Below are positions 13,313-24,617 of a DNA stretch of 33,822 bases, piece by piece (the stretch's first letter is position 1; every line of letters begins with the position of its first letter). The DNA comes from Verrucomicrobiaceae bacterium (lineage in GTDB: Bacteria; Verrucomicrobiota; Verrucomicrobiia; Verrucomicrobiales; Akkermansiaceae). Location of the stretch: positions 1 through 33,822 of the forward strand of contig JAIYDP010000205.1 of assembly GCA_027487435.1 (NCBI GenBank), given 5' to 3'. The notes under the pieces were generated by a model. That model did no database searches and was not told the DNA's origin. It saw nothing but the letters and a program-made list of their open reading frames with translations. Made by a program: the position numbers and the translations under genes.

Positions 13313-16300
13313 TTAATGACTCTCATCGCCGCTACTGTCTGCTGTTGGAGCGGTCTGCGGACGGAACCCTCCATCTTTCTTCGGTAAACGGCGTAAAGCA
13401 CCCAGAGGAGCCGATTTTGCCATTCTATCGGGAGCCGCCATTGCAGAAAGAGATTGTCGGAGCTCCCCTGGAGTTGTTGCTGCAGATTTTCCAGGTAGAT
13501 CACCCTCTCCGCGTTCCACAAGAACTCGAATTTGCTCTCGCAGCCTCTTGATTTCAAGACGTTGCTGCTCGATCTCCCTGTTGTTCTCATCCAACTGCTG
13601 AAGCATTGTTGCAACTTTAGACCTTTCTGTGCTGACAATTTCATTCCATGTCAGAGATGTTCCATGATGAATCCGCTTCCCCCGTGACTGTGCCCTTGGA
13701 GCTTCTGGGAGCGCTTCTGCTGTGGCCAACGGCTTCGATCGAGTCTCCATCGAAGTCGGCGACTGCATCTTTGATCGCTGGATCTCGTTTGTCAGCTCCG
13801 TGCAGCGCAACTCTAAATCATGCTTCTCCTTCCGAAGGGAGTTAAGCTCCGCGATCAACTCAGCATTTTCGGATGCACGCTTCACGCTGCTTAGCTTCAT
13901 TGCTGTTTCATTCTTCTGAGACCGCGTCCTCAGCGTTGACAAGGACTTCTCAAGATACGCACGCTGTCGTGCAAATTCGTCCAGTCCCTCCTCCACTTCG
14001 CTCGGACCTTGAAGCTGTGGCTGCTTCTTCACGTAGGTACGATACAGCTGCTTGATGCCGTCTCGCCAATAGGCAGGATCGATTTGCGTTACAAGCTTCT
14101 CAATGTCGGCAACAAACAACATGATGACTCGGTCCTTATCTTGGACCAGCCGCCGCTGTCTCTGGATTTCGTGATTCAGGTTGTTGATTTTTTGGATCTT
14201 GTCGTTCACAGCCTGTCCCAATGCGTGATTTGTCCGCACGTCCCTCTCCAGCTCTTCATCCATCTCTTTCATGTGCTCCCGCATCTGCACAATTTGGCTC
14301 TCCTTCGGCTCAATGTCTTTCTTAAGCTCTTTGTATTTGTAATCCAGCACGAACTTGATTTTCTCCAGCTCCTTTGCCTTCATTCGAAGCTCTGAGATTC
14401 GCTTCTCCTTGTTGTCGATCGTTTGTTCCCGATCGCGGATCTCATTCTAATGTTGTCAATAAATGTCATTTCTGCAGCAGCACCTTAAAAACATCAATTT
14501 GGCGCTGCCTCTCATCCAACTCATCTCGCAGCTTCTTGATGTCTTCATCTTTGGTCTTGATAGTTTTCTTGAGCTCCTCCATGTCACTCTTGAATGACTC
14601 AAACCGTCTCCGCATGATTGCGCCTTGGCTCTTCAGGTTCATGATCGCATCCTGCTCCTGATCCAAAACATTCTTCTGAACTTGCTGGAGCTTCAGGATC
14701 TCATCATCGTGCTCTAGCTCCTCCTGGCGGATGTACTCTTCATAGCGTTGCTGGGTGCGTTAACGACATCTGAAACCGAGGCACCTTCATGTTGCTCATC
14801 TCATCTCTGATTCGATTCATCGCTTCTTGTTGATCCTTTAACTTCGCCTCAAACTCCGTCTGGATCTTTGCAATCATCGCGTTGTACTTCGACTTCATGA
14901 CCTGACATGTTAAACATAACTAGGTCACCACCTCACTTCCATCTGTTCTTCATACGAACACTCCATGTCTTCCTTCTCAGATAGCAGCACTTTGAACCGG
15001 TTGCTTTCGATGGCTAGTTTTCGTTCATACAAGCTTTCGAGTTCTTCGGCAGCCTTCATGTGAGTGCGTTCCATCTCCTGCATCTGCTCTTGCATCTCCA
15101 ACTCTTGCTGTTCTTTTCGTCGCCGCAATGCCTCAAAACGTGCTTCCGCACCTCCTTTTGCAATTTCTGTCTCCTCTTTCACTTTTTTCAGCTTCTCAGT
15201 CCACTCTTGCTCCAGCAAGTGCAGCTTGTACTCTGATTGGATCTGGCAAGTCAACGCTACAATCAAGAGGATCGAACCTGAATCTCCCCGATTCGATTTT
15301 CAAGGTCAACCATTGCAGTCCGCTTTTCTTCAAGATCTGACTTGGTAACCAACACGACGTCCAAGTACAGTGCCGCATCAACAGCTTTATGCGGAACAAC
15401 CTCGCCGTTCTCGACAAGATGAACCTCAAAAACAAACACGCAGCCATCCTCAGTCCCAACAAACATGTGAGTATCGTCAGGGGAGGGGCGCATGACTGTC
15501 ACGGGCCCTTGTGAAAGAATGTACTCTTGCCCTTCCGTCACAGTTTCCTCTGTGCCCCAAATATATGTTTGAATAGAGCCGGACTGAGTACCTGCGAAAA
15601 GAATTTTATCAGTATTCATTAGAAGTAGATGGGTCAGCTTGTGCTCTGGAACCGCGACCTCGCGGGTGATGTTGCCAGATATTATTTCGCGAATGCGGCC
15701 ATCATCGCCACAAGCAACCACTGAAGAACCAGTTGAATTGTACGTCACAGAGGAATAATGAACGTTTCTGATGACATTTTCTTCAGCTCGATTGAGTCCT
15801 TGAATCGACCACTCATAGACAGCTCCATCCATGCCAGCAGACACAACCCGGGAGTCATCCCGGGACCACGAGATACATCTCACGAGAGCAGTATGCGAAA
15901 TAAGAACGCCAATCTTTTCGAACGTGTAAGTACCGTAAATGACGATGTTGCTTAAGTTGACAGCAGCGAACATGTGCCCTCCGTGTGAAAACCGAACATC
16001 CCTACAAGACTTCACAGGAAACTCTTGAAATTGGCGCAGTTCGTTCAGGAGAACATTGAAGAGGCGGAGCTTATCAGAAAATCCGACGAGCACATGAAGG
16101 CCAGATGGGTGGATGGCAACTGAAAAGAGGTCATCGGGGAAAGATTTGACAACATCGCATGTCCGGTCCAGATAATTCCATATACGGACGGTCCTATCAG
16201 CGCCACTAGTTACAACAAGAGGCTTCCGGATGGCCACGTCCATTCCCGTGATGGATCCATGATGAAATCCAGACCCGATGAATGTAAAATGATCTTGATC

Positions 16301-17308
16301 TTCTTTGAGAATGTCGATGTTTGTGAGTGGAAAAGTGGCGACTTGGTTGTTGTTAAAGAAGCAGGCAATCGATTCCTCAGCTGGGGAAAGAGAAATTGCG
16401 GCGATGTCCGAACCCATGGAGCATCGGAAGGACTTGAAAGGGTGGTAGAGCTCTTTGTCCTCAGTTTTGTCCTTCGTATCGGACTTTTCAAAGACAGACA
16501 GTCGTCCACCCGTGCCTCCAACAATGAACCCGCTTGAGTGTGAAATGATCGAGTAAGCTGGCAGCCCCTCCCAAATCGAATAGATCGTGTGGACGAGCTC
16601 CCCCTGTTCAAAAACAAGAATGTTGCCAGTGTCTGTGACTGCAAGCAAACGATCATTGTGCGCCCATGTGTGATCTGTAATGACAGGGACTGTCGCTTTG
16701 TTTCCAAGCAAATTGATGGCTTTAAGCTTGTTTTCCTGTAATCGCCATAGTTTTAGGATAGCTGGACCACTGGATGCCATTTGAGCGTTGTCGATCGGGC
16801 TGAATGAAATTTTCTTGACCTCGAGGTTGAGCTTCACTCCAGCTATAGGTTTGGATTGGAACCAATTCCAATAAATAAGAGAGTAGTCAGGCGGCCCACC
16901 AACTGTTACAAGAAATCTTCCATCTGCAGAAAACGAGCATGCCGTGAATTCTTTGATATCGGGATGGCTCAACGACCGCACTCTCTTCTCAGTAGTTGCA
17001 CTAAACACGGAGACTTGCCCAGGGGAATCAGAGGAGAGCCTCTCACAGACAGCAATGTACTTCTTGTTGGAAGAGATCGACATTGCTGTGATGGCGTGAA
17101 CCTGCATCGTGAATGGAGCAAATAAGATCCTCACTTGATTGCTCTCCAACACGAAACTCATTTCCCTGGTGTCCGTGTTGTAAATTGTCAAATGACGTCC
17201 AGCAGGGAAGCAAATAGCTGTGTCACTTATGTGGCTAATGTTGTCTCTGATGCCACCAGCGGCTCCATAGACTTGGGTAAAGTTGAGGAAAGCTCCCAAC
17301 CTTGCCAT
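13313..17308 (-). CDS. CFAP57: CFAP57 (WDR65), WD-repeat and coiled-coil axonemal protein
   Basis: Axonemal protein needed to dock a subset of inner dynein arms. Five exons give 1284 residues; human CFAP57 is about 1250. The first exon (677 residues) holds the two WD40 propellers, with RKPLVVTSGADRTVRIWNY and GHMFAAVNLSN aligning closely to the human protein. The remaining 600 residues are nearly continuous coiled coil, including the family signature KFVLDYKYKELKKDIEP and EIRDREQTIDNKEKRI. The last 60 or so residues are basic and Ser/Pro-rich. Introns: 15243-15277, 14902-14936, 14751-14784, 14447-14483, all GT-AG and in matching phase. ATG at 17308. It is divergent from BBS7 (219 bp between starts), and the dynein it helps position is encoded nearby. 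Confidence 0.95.
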
Positions 17309-17527
17309 CCGTTGACAAACAAAAATAAAAAACTAAAAGATAGTATTTTTATCTGTCAAAATTTTCCGCTCTTGATAAACCAATTAAAACTGCAAAAACG
17401 ATAAAGTGAATTCGAATGAAAGAAAGTGTGATTTCAAAACTGTTGCAGTGGAGTGATGAACCTAAAAGGGAGAAAATTGAGCTATTTGGTGTCTATTTGG
17501 TGTCTGTTTTTTTCTCTCAAGACTCTG

Positions 17528-20165
17528 ATGGAACTTTCCCTGCATCGATCTGATGTGTTTCACGTAGCGTCGATATCCGGGGAATCAATGACGTTCTTGC
17601 CGCTAGGCAAATCCAAAACTCAAAAGCTTGTAATCGGAGATGATTCTGGTGCTGTGAACAGCATTTCATGGAAGAAAGGTGAAGTTTCTGGTCCTGTTGT
17701 TCTGCAACAATGCGAAAATCCTATCATGGCACTTTCATTAAGTGGATCCATTGGAAAGAAAGACCGGCTCTTTTTTTGTGAGGGCAGCTCCATTCATGGC
17801 GTGAACAAAAAGGTTTGAATTTCAAAAGCTTCGCGATAATTGCTAAGGCCAAGGAATTTTTTCGACTGACGACGGAAATCTCTGAGAAGCTGAAATCCTT
17901 GAGAGTTGAAGAAAACAAGATTTGGACGGCAGGAGATTTTTCGTTTGCAAGCTACTCGGATGGACGGGAATCTGGCCAGTTTTTGTCCAAGGGTGTACCG
18001 GTGTCATATTCTATCTGACCATGCAGATAAGATCAATGACGTCGAAGTGGACTGCGTAGTCGATGATGTTTCATTCTCTCCAGTGTTGGCTTGCCAAGAT
18101 CGACATGTGAGGGTTTTACATGTATGCTCTATTCTTTCTTATTTGAATGCCATAGAATAATGAAATATATTATGAGTGCAGCGTTGATGGCGCTGTTTCG
18201 GTCGTGCACAAACTGAACACGAAAACGCTGAAGGACGTGATGTCAGCTAAATTCAAGTCATTGCTGGCCGCATTCGTCTTATCCTTGAAGGGAAATCCTC
18301 TATGCGACCGAGAATGGCCATATTGGCCAGCTTCTTGTTGAGGGCTCTTACATTCGAAAAGGTTTTACGACACACAACTCAAGGAGGGTGGGGGGGGTGT
18401 CTTGTGTGGCATTGCACGATCTGACAAAGGATGGAGTTAACGACATTATTGTGGGTCGTGATGATGGGTTCATTGACTGGGATGCTGTTCTAATGAAGAA
18501 GTGTGGTTGATGTCTATTCGTTCGACGTTTCCAATGAGCCCCGCCTCGCGTTTTCTCATTCCATCGGGGAAAGCGTTTCTGCGGTCGACGTTGGGCTCTT
18601 TTCAAGTCACGCACACGATGACGTGATGGTCGCGACGTACGCGGGAAAGATTATCTCGTTTAGTCCGGACCATGACGCACTCGATGTCTGACTTTTCTTT
18701 TGACCAACCTCACTTAAAAGGGCTCAGTGGCGTCGCTGGCATCTGTCTCCAGCACAGCTACAACCTTCTCCGAAATGAAGTCCGATTCTAGGAAGAAAAG
18801 CGACATCAGCCAAAGAGAGAAGAAAATCAGGGCCTTACGCCAAGAGATTGACAAATTGAAAGAGAAGGTCGACAAAGAAAAAAAGAAGGTTGCGCCCGTA
18901 GCAGCGGAATCATTTGCTGTGTCTTCTCGCTTCAGGATGAAGGAGAAATTTTCACTTCTGCCTGAGGAGGCGTGCTACGTCCTCTGCATTGAAACGGACA
19001 CTCCTCTTGATTGTGTCGCTTGCAACGCTGATACTCAAATCTCTTTGCTTGACTCGGGTCAGTCTGTCGCTTGTGTTTCCTCGGCCCCCGTTAGTGTCTA
19101 CCCTTCTATTGCTGACGATCAGGATGATCAGACTTTTTTGGCAACGTTTAGAATGCAAGATGCGGTCACTCGCTTGGAAGTGAAGGTTGTGTTCTTCGTC
19201 GTTTGTTTGATGTCTCAAGCTGCGTGCTGCTGAAGGAAAGGCCGGTCGACTGACTGCCTACGTCATACCTCGCGCATCTCCGAAAACAGCGCAGAAAGTG
19301 TCGTTCTCCATTGTCCCTCTAGCTCTCCATCAACGAGTCCCTTCAATAGATGAGAATCGGTATGCAAATGGTTTCCCTCCTTACCGTGATGGCCGCTCTC
19401 TGAGCTCCGGTTGACTGGGTCATTTTCTGTCCCGGAGATCCACGCTCTATTTGGCATCTGCCTCCCTGAGCTACCCACAAAGTGTTTAAACTTTGATGCT
19501 ACTAATTCGCTTCAGGGTCATTGATGAAGACGCATCCTTTGCGTTCAAATCCACCGTGACTGGAAACTTCTTGGGCCTTCAGTACCGTAGAGGGTCGGCT
19601 TTGTGCCGCTCTGACAGCATTTCGGACCTTGTAGTGCTGCAGGACGTCCTCTCCAAAGAAGCAACAAGCCGAAATGTGCAGCTATCCATGAGCTTAGGTT
19701 CGCGTGGCAAATTCTTTGCAGAATTGAAACATTAGATTTCTGCGATGCCACTGTGCCTCATCTGCTAGCCATGCTTGACCCAGTAATGAAGGAAATTTCG
19801 CTACTTAATGATCGGATGCAACTTTTGGACTCCCTCAAAGTGAATTTGTTCCGTACGTGCCATGACGGCGGTAGGAAATCCAAATGCAGGAAGGTAATGC
19901 TGATTTCATGCATCCGGACTTCAAGGCTATCATAGCGAACGCTGCCGGTATAGAAGCGGCGGTGAAACAGCAGCCGCATAGAATCCGGCTTTACCACGGT
20001 ACGGCTCGGCGAATCCGAACGACTCATTGCGTAGGGTACGTGCAAAGCCTCTACGCGCACCGAATGCGAGCGAAAGGTCAATCGTCGAAAGGAAGGCATC
20101 AGGACCTTCAGCGCGTTCTGGGGAATTACTCATTGGAACATTTGCTCGCATTTTTCGGGGCGTAG
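17528..20165 (+). CDS. BBS7: BBS7, BBSome subunit
   Basis: Core subunit of the BBSome, the coat that carries membrane proteins in and out of cilia; BBS7 forms the core with BBS2 and BBS9. Joined exons give 740 residues (human 715). Landmarks in order: start MELSLHRSD; VIGDDSGAV; DKINDVEVDC; PVLACQDRHVRVL; IVGRDDGVVDVYSFD (propeller); LRQEIDKLKEKVDKEKKK (coiled coil); ATFRMQDAVTRLEVK (ear); LKDVLSKEAT-like LQDVLSKEAT; C-terminal helices ending HLLAFFGA. Introns: 17813-17847, 17993-18026, 18122-18155, 18257-18290, 18468-18501, 18686-18720, 19186-19219, 19360-19391 (non-canonical GT-TG), 19482-19515, 19698-19735, 19840-19874, 19999-20034. An in-frame ATG at 17453 would add 25 residues; 17528 matches the family start. 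Confidence 0.95.
19360..19391 (+). other. BBS7: BBS7 intron with apparent GT-TG boundaries
   Basis: Family alignment requires ...SIDENR joined to PLSELRLTGSF. Removing exactly 32 nt from GTATGC to ...GTGATG gives this and keeps the 740-residue frame. No AG exists at the expected 3' end. The only AG-based alternative that keeps the frame is a GC donor at 19364 with an AG at 19402-19404, which would be 41 nt and would delete PLSE. Either a rare splice site, a local variant or a sequence error. Confidence 0.5.
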
Positions 20166-20237
20166 GGAACGCTGCGAACGCTGTATTCTCTGTTCCAGGT
20201 GCCTTCAAAGCTTTGTACAATCTACTAGGATAACACC

Positions 20238-21037
20238 TCATGCGCGCTCGGAATACGTTTCGTCTTCGATTGAGACCATAATCGCATCTCCTGCAGACAC
20301 AAACGGTGGTACCAACACTTTTCGTCCGTTTTCAAGTACCGCAGGCTTGTAGCTTGCAGATGCTGTCTGTCCTTTCATGTACGCGTCGGTCTCTTTCACA
20401 ATGCAGCGAACTTTTTCCGGGAGTTGTACAAGAAGTGGCGCTCCTGCTTTGTCCATTTGCATCGTTACCTGCATACCTTCATGGAGGTAAGCAGAGGATT
20501 GCCCAATAACGTCTTGAGAGACTGCGATCTCTTCAAATGAGGATTGATTCATGAACATCCTTCTTGTTGAGATGGGTAACATGAGTCAAACATTTGGGTG
20601 CCTTGAGCATAAAGGAACTGAGCTTGAACAGGCTCAAGAAATATTTCTGGCGGTGAGAAAAATAGAACAGGGATGAACTTTCGATTCTTTCAGAGGGCCT
20701 CAGCCTGTCGCCCGTCTTGAGACCAGTGTAAATATCCTTCATGTCCAGCTGTGGCGTGAATAATGTAAGAGCGTGCAGATACGTGGACATAAGACATCCT
20801 TCTTCCAGCCTCTGCAATGGCAGTCTTGGTTACGACGAATTTCTTGCCTTGGAATAAGACATGTTGGAAACACATTCGTGCCTTTGTAAACAACAACGTC
20901 GCCTCGCCGCACTTCGCCAATGGATATTGATGAAAACGATCGAGCAGAGAGACGAAAAGTGGCACCCTGCAAGTTTATTCAAGAAAATGAATGCTTGCCA
21001 AAGGAATTGTTCGCAGAATCGTCGAAAATGTGTTCAT
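20238..21037 (-). CDS. efp: Bacterial-type elongation factor P, probably mitochondrial
   Basis: EF-P binds the ribosome between P and E sites and helps form difficult peptide bonds such as proline runs. Six exons give 211 residues. Residues 1-26 look like a mitochondrial presequence: start MNTFSTILRTIPL, no acidic residues, Arg/Ser-rich, ending RSFSS. Then the KOW-like N domain (EVRRGDVVVYKGKKFVVTKT), the middle OB domain (MFMNQSSFEEI) and the C-terminal OB domain (KGQTASASYKPAVLENG). The usual PGKG tip of loop I reads AGRR, so Arg replaces the modified Lys. Introns: 20967-20998 and 20848-20881 (both GC-AG), 20749-20782, 20647-20678, 20560-20591. Similarity in style is closest to alphaproteobacterial EF-P, from memory. 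A plastid location is less likely but not excluded. Confidence 0.9.
20848..20881 (-). other. efp: GC-AG intron in the EF-P gene (34 nt)
   Basis: Donor GCACGA and acceptor CCAAG. Excision joins VVVYKG to KKFVVTKT, the expected continuous EF-P strand. No GT donor restores both the frame and the alignment. A second GC-AG intron in the same gene is at 20967-20998 (donor GCAAGC). Confidence 0.75.
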
Positions 21038-21102
21038 TCTAACAATTGGGTACAATGCACTGTCTTCAGGCTGATGCTGAAGGGACAACTAAATTTACAC
21101 AA

Positions 21103-22770
21103 TCAGTCCTGTACAGCTTCGTCGTCGTCAAGAAGACGCTGGGATTCTTTGGGCGCATCCTCAGCACTTGGGCTTAGCAAGGCGACCTGCAAAATGTCTC
21201 CGGGAAGGTATCGCGACGCTACGAAATATGCTGCAGCTGCAACAAGGCCAACTAACATGCTCCCCGATAAAGCGTACATAAGGCTTCTGTCTTCGCCGAG
21301 GCCTTGATTGGCCTGCAGCTTGTCAGACACGAGACCGATCAAAAAGGAGCTGATTGCGTCTCCAAATGCGTGGGACAAAAGGATTTGAAAAGCCACTGCA
21401 ATGGAGCGAATCTAGGGAGTCAAGAGTGAATTGGCGAAGCGCACAGAGACGGGCATGACTGTGAAGAGGATGACGGACGTTGGGCCCAAAACTGAAAACA
21501 TGCCCAACTCGGCTACAAAGCCAAGTGCCCACGTGAACCAAAGGGACCTGCGAAATCAATTCAACAAGCTGCATGTGACTTGAAGGCCAGGACGAAAGCG
21601 AGGACGGCGAATGGCATGGCGAGGCTGAGGCCAGCCGCGCAGACGAGCGCGGGTGCCCGAGTAGAGCGAGCACGGTACTTGCTCGAGAGGGATGAGCCTG
21701 TGATCGTCCCGACGATTCCAGCGACAAGAGTGATGGCGCCAAATATGATGGAACCTTTCTCCTCGGGAAAATCAGCTGCGCGGAACATGTAGATTGGAAG
21801 GAACGAGGCGATGCCAGAGGATACAAACATCATGCCTGTGAAGCCAGCAGTGGACCACTATGTCATGAGGGATGGAAACCGAGGAATGACGATGTAACTT
21901 TTGATGCGAAGGGCTTTGATGACGTCATCTGCTGTGTCATGTGGAGCAGAGAAGCGGATACTCTTGAGTGCAGCAAATCCTACTACCTCATTGCGCACCT
22001 GGGAGCTTAGAAAACAAGTCAGTTTCCCGACCTGCTTCCCGTCTGACATTCCACGAGGCGGATCTTTGACGTAAAGCATATATGCGATACCAAGAAGGAA
22101 GCCAGGAATAGACGTCAAGTAATAGACATATCTCCATCCCAGCGAACCTCCTATAGCCCCTCCCAGGACAAATCCAAGTGCACTTCCAACTGGAATCGTC
22201 ACGAAGTAAAGAGCTACGTGATGAGACAAACTACAATGTAATTATACATAGACAGAGAGCACGCTGCTCTTCACTATAAAGATCTGCAATAATGGTTGGG
22301 GAGAGCGTGGAGAAACTACGAAGTTGGGTCACTCGTAAAAGCTCTACGCTGCTTCTCCTATGCCCACAGCGCCACGAGCAAGAAGTAACTCCCAGAAGCT
22401 GTTTGAGAAACCAGATACAAGCGTTGCGATGGAGAAGGCAACAACGCCGAAGACCATGGGGACAGTGCGAGGAAAGCGATCTCCAAGATACCCAAAAACA
22501 GGAGAAGCAATCATGTAGCTAGAAAGTCATGAAGAAGGACAATTATTCACGTCAAGACAAATGTGGTTTGAATGAGTCCAAGGGACGAGTCGTCCTCGTT
22601 GAACTGGTCTTGCAGTTTATTTAGGATTCCTCCGAACGAAAAGCTGTAGACTCAGCAAATTCTGAGCAAGAAACTTTGTACCGTACAACACAATTTTCAA
22701 GACTGATCAAAACGAGAAGAGCTAACGTAATGTGGGCACGCTTTCGCGTGATGACTGGCTCTGCACTCAT
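21103..22770 (-). CDS. Spinster-like major facilitator transporter
   Basis: Membrane transporter of the major facilitator superfamily. Nine exons give 466 residues with about 12 hydrophobic segments. Spinster-family landmarks: SLGLIQTTF then YMIASPVFGYLGDRFPR (the MFS motif A region, loop 2-3), GIGEAAFSTLSPTIIADLY (TM4), IPVGSALGFVLGGAIG (TM5) and HAFGDAISSFLIGLVSDK (TM10-11 region). Animal Spinsters export sphingosine-1-phosphate or lysolipids; the substrate here cannot be read from sequence. Short N and C tails; the C tail has an acidic patch. Introns: 22644-22681, 22519-22550, 22316-22347, 22214-22247, 21999-22031, 21858-21890, 21548-21579, 21412-21444. ATG at 22770 lies 18 bp from the divergent start of the next gene. 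65 bp separate its stop from the EF-P start upstream on the same strand. Confidence 0.87.
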
Positions 22771-22788
22771 CTTAAAAATTAAGATATT
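22771..22788. promoter_or_regulatory. 18-bp bidirectional start-codon gap
   Basis: All of the DNA between the start codons of the MFS gene (minus) and the small membrane protein gene (plus). It is AT-rich. Either promoters and 5' UTRs overlap the neighbouring coding exons, or leaders are almost absent. The span is seen directly; the promoter function is inferred. Confidence 0.5.
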
Positions 22789-23172
22789 ATGAGTTTGTTA
22801 TTTCTCCTTGAATGCATCGAAACTCTTTTCCGAGCAATCCTCACTCTTTGTTTGATTTTCTTCGAAGAAATCTCAATAACCCTGGGCCAGAGACTTGGGT
22901 TTGTGGAATTTTTAACGTGTCTCATCAATCAGAGAGCAGAAGGAGACGAAAGCTGGGCAGGGAACTTCGTTTACAATAATGGGTGGAAATTTTGTGATGA
23001 CATGCCTTGCATTCAAAAGGTTTTCATTTTTTTGCTTATTTTAACATTTTAGGATGAACCTCCACCATGTGGGTCGTCGTGGGGTCCTGAAATTTTGATT
23101 GCGTGGTTTGTCGTGGTGATTTTCTTCAAACTGTTAGACCTGAAGTTCGGGTTCCTCCACATATTTGCCTGA
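22789..23172 (+). CDS. Uncharacterised small two-helix membrane protein
   Basis: Two exons (intron 23020-23052, GT-AG, 33 nt) give 116 residues. An N-terminal hydrophobic helix of about 25 residues is followed by a polar, Trp- and Cys-containing loop (GDESWAGNFVYNNGWKFCDD), then PPPCGSSWGP and a second helix with core LIAWFVVVIFF, ending LHIFA. Three Cys lie in the middle loop region, which could face an oxidising compartment. I do not recognise a family. A rival 34-nt intron (22901-22934) is possible but gives a less protein-like frame. It is divergent from the transporter with an 18-bp gap, so the two may be co-expressed; this is inference. Confidence 0.55.
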
Positions 23173-23242
23173 TCTGGGTTAATGTGTTCATGTATTCGAC
23201 TTGTAAATTACATTTGCAGTGATCAAAATCAAGCACACTCGT

Positions 23243-24454
23243 CTAAAAAGGACCCAGCGGATTCTTAGTCGGCTGAATGATCCGACTTCTGGGCGTTTTC
23301 ATCACAGCTGCCGCAGGAATCGGTTCACTGTGTGCGTCCATGTCCTTCTCTGCTTTCAGTTCCTCTTTAAGACGCTCCACCGTCGTCCTCGTTCTGATAC
23401 CTGCCCGAGAGGAACTGAAGGGAGTTGGCGCCCTTCTCTTGGGAGGAGCAGCTCGAAGCAAATTTTCTACAGTCGGGTCGTTCCCAGGCAGAAATGACCC
23501 CTCTGTGCAAGCAGCGACGGCGCTAGCAATAATTCGCTTGCGAGCCTCTCGCCGTGTGTCCAAAGATGCAGCGTCTACAACAGCAGGACTACGAAGCTCT
23601 CGAAGTTGTGGAACAGATATCCTAAAAATGTTTGAAAGAAGAGTTTTCTTGTCCAAAATGGCCTCTTCCATAGGACTGCGATTGTCGGAATTCGGTATCT
23701 CAGCATCTGCGCCGAACTCAAGCAGCAGACTCACCATGGCAACGCTGGAGTCTGCCGCTACAGCGTAGTGCAGTGGGGTGTCACCGGCCTTGTTTTGGTC
23801 CAACGCACAAGACGAGTCAACCTCTAAGACATACCGAACAACGTCAACGTGGCCCTGCTGAACAGCGCAAATGATGGGAGTTAGTCCGTCGTTATTCCTT
23901 GCATGCAAGTCGACCTTGAACTCTTCGATCAAACGCTTCACCAAGGTAACGAATCCTTCGCCACAGGCATAATGTACCGGAGACTAGTACCGTCAGACAA
24001 TGCAGGATAACATAAACGTAGCCCTGTTTGTCGCGAATGTAAGGATCCGGGCGGGGCCCCATAGGTGGCTTTGTGAGCACGTCGTAGCATGAAATCTTGT
24101 TTGCAAGAATGCAAAGATGCAGGGCCGTGTCCTCGTTGTCATTTTTGCCATCAATCGAAATCCCCTGCAGAAATCAGAAACGCTGCAAAAAGGAATCACT
24201 TTTGTCAACAAAAACGACGCAATCGCAGCGTGACCCCGATAACAGGACAAGTGGAGGCCAGAATTACGACCATCGTCGATGGAAGTAACAGGGATACCCG
24301 CTTCGATGCACTTTGAGACGACATCGAGGGATCCTTCATCGCAGGCTTTTAAAAACATCGTTGATGTGAACGACGGCATGTTGATGTGTGGCCAACTGGC
24401 ATTGACAAAACAACAAACTTTTGGGTTGACGTAAGGAGTTGCAGGAATGCCCAT
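23243..24454 (-). CDS. Ankyrin-repeat protein
   Basis: Three exons (introns 24165-24199 and 23984-24017) give 380 residues. Ankyrin repeats cover about residues 25-240: LKACDEGSLDVVSKCIEAG, then SGLHLSCYRGHAAIASFLL, TALHLCILANK, SPVHYACGEGFVTLVKRLI, DGLTPIICAVQQGHVDVVRY, DTPLHYAVAADSSVAMVSLL. The C-terminal 140 residues are basic, Arg-rich and have no repeats, with a short possible helix (TVERLKEELKAEKDMDA). Ankyrin repeats bind other proteins; no catalytic domain is visible, so the role is unknown. ATG at 24454 is the first in frame, with MPSF (residue 26) as an alternative start. It is tail-to-tail with the small membrane protein gene (70 bp) and head-to-head with DAW1 (163 bp). Confidence 0.8.
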
Positions 24455-24617
24455 TCTCACTTGATGTTTGAGGTCCAGTGCATAAATTCTTTCATTCAGG
24501 TTCTAATTTTTTGTTGAAACAAAGAGTGCTTGTGGATAATCGCTTTTATTTCGCATGTTAGTTCAAACTCTGAGTTTGAACCCCCACCACTGACAGTTGC
24601 CTTTTCAGGTTTCTTGC

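Noticed and set aside
20027..20233. 68-residue plus frame at the end of BBS7
   Set aside because: It overlaps the last BBS7 exon in another frame; the BBS7 frame (ending HLLAFFGA) matches the family.
22901..22934. A 34-nt GT-AG intron in the small membrane protein gene
   Set aside because: Size fits, but excision shifts to a frame ending in a short basic tail and loses the second hydrophobic helix; the unspliced frame looks more like protein.
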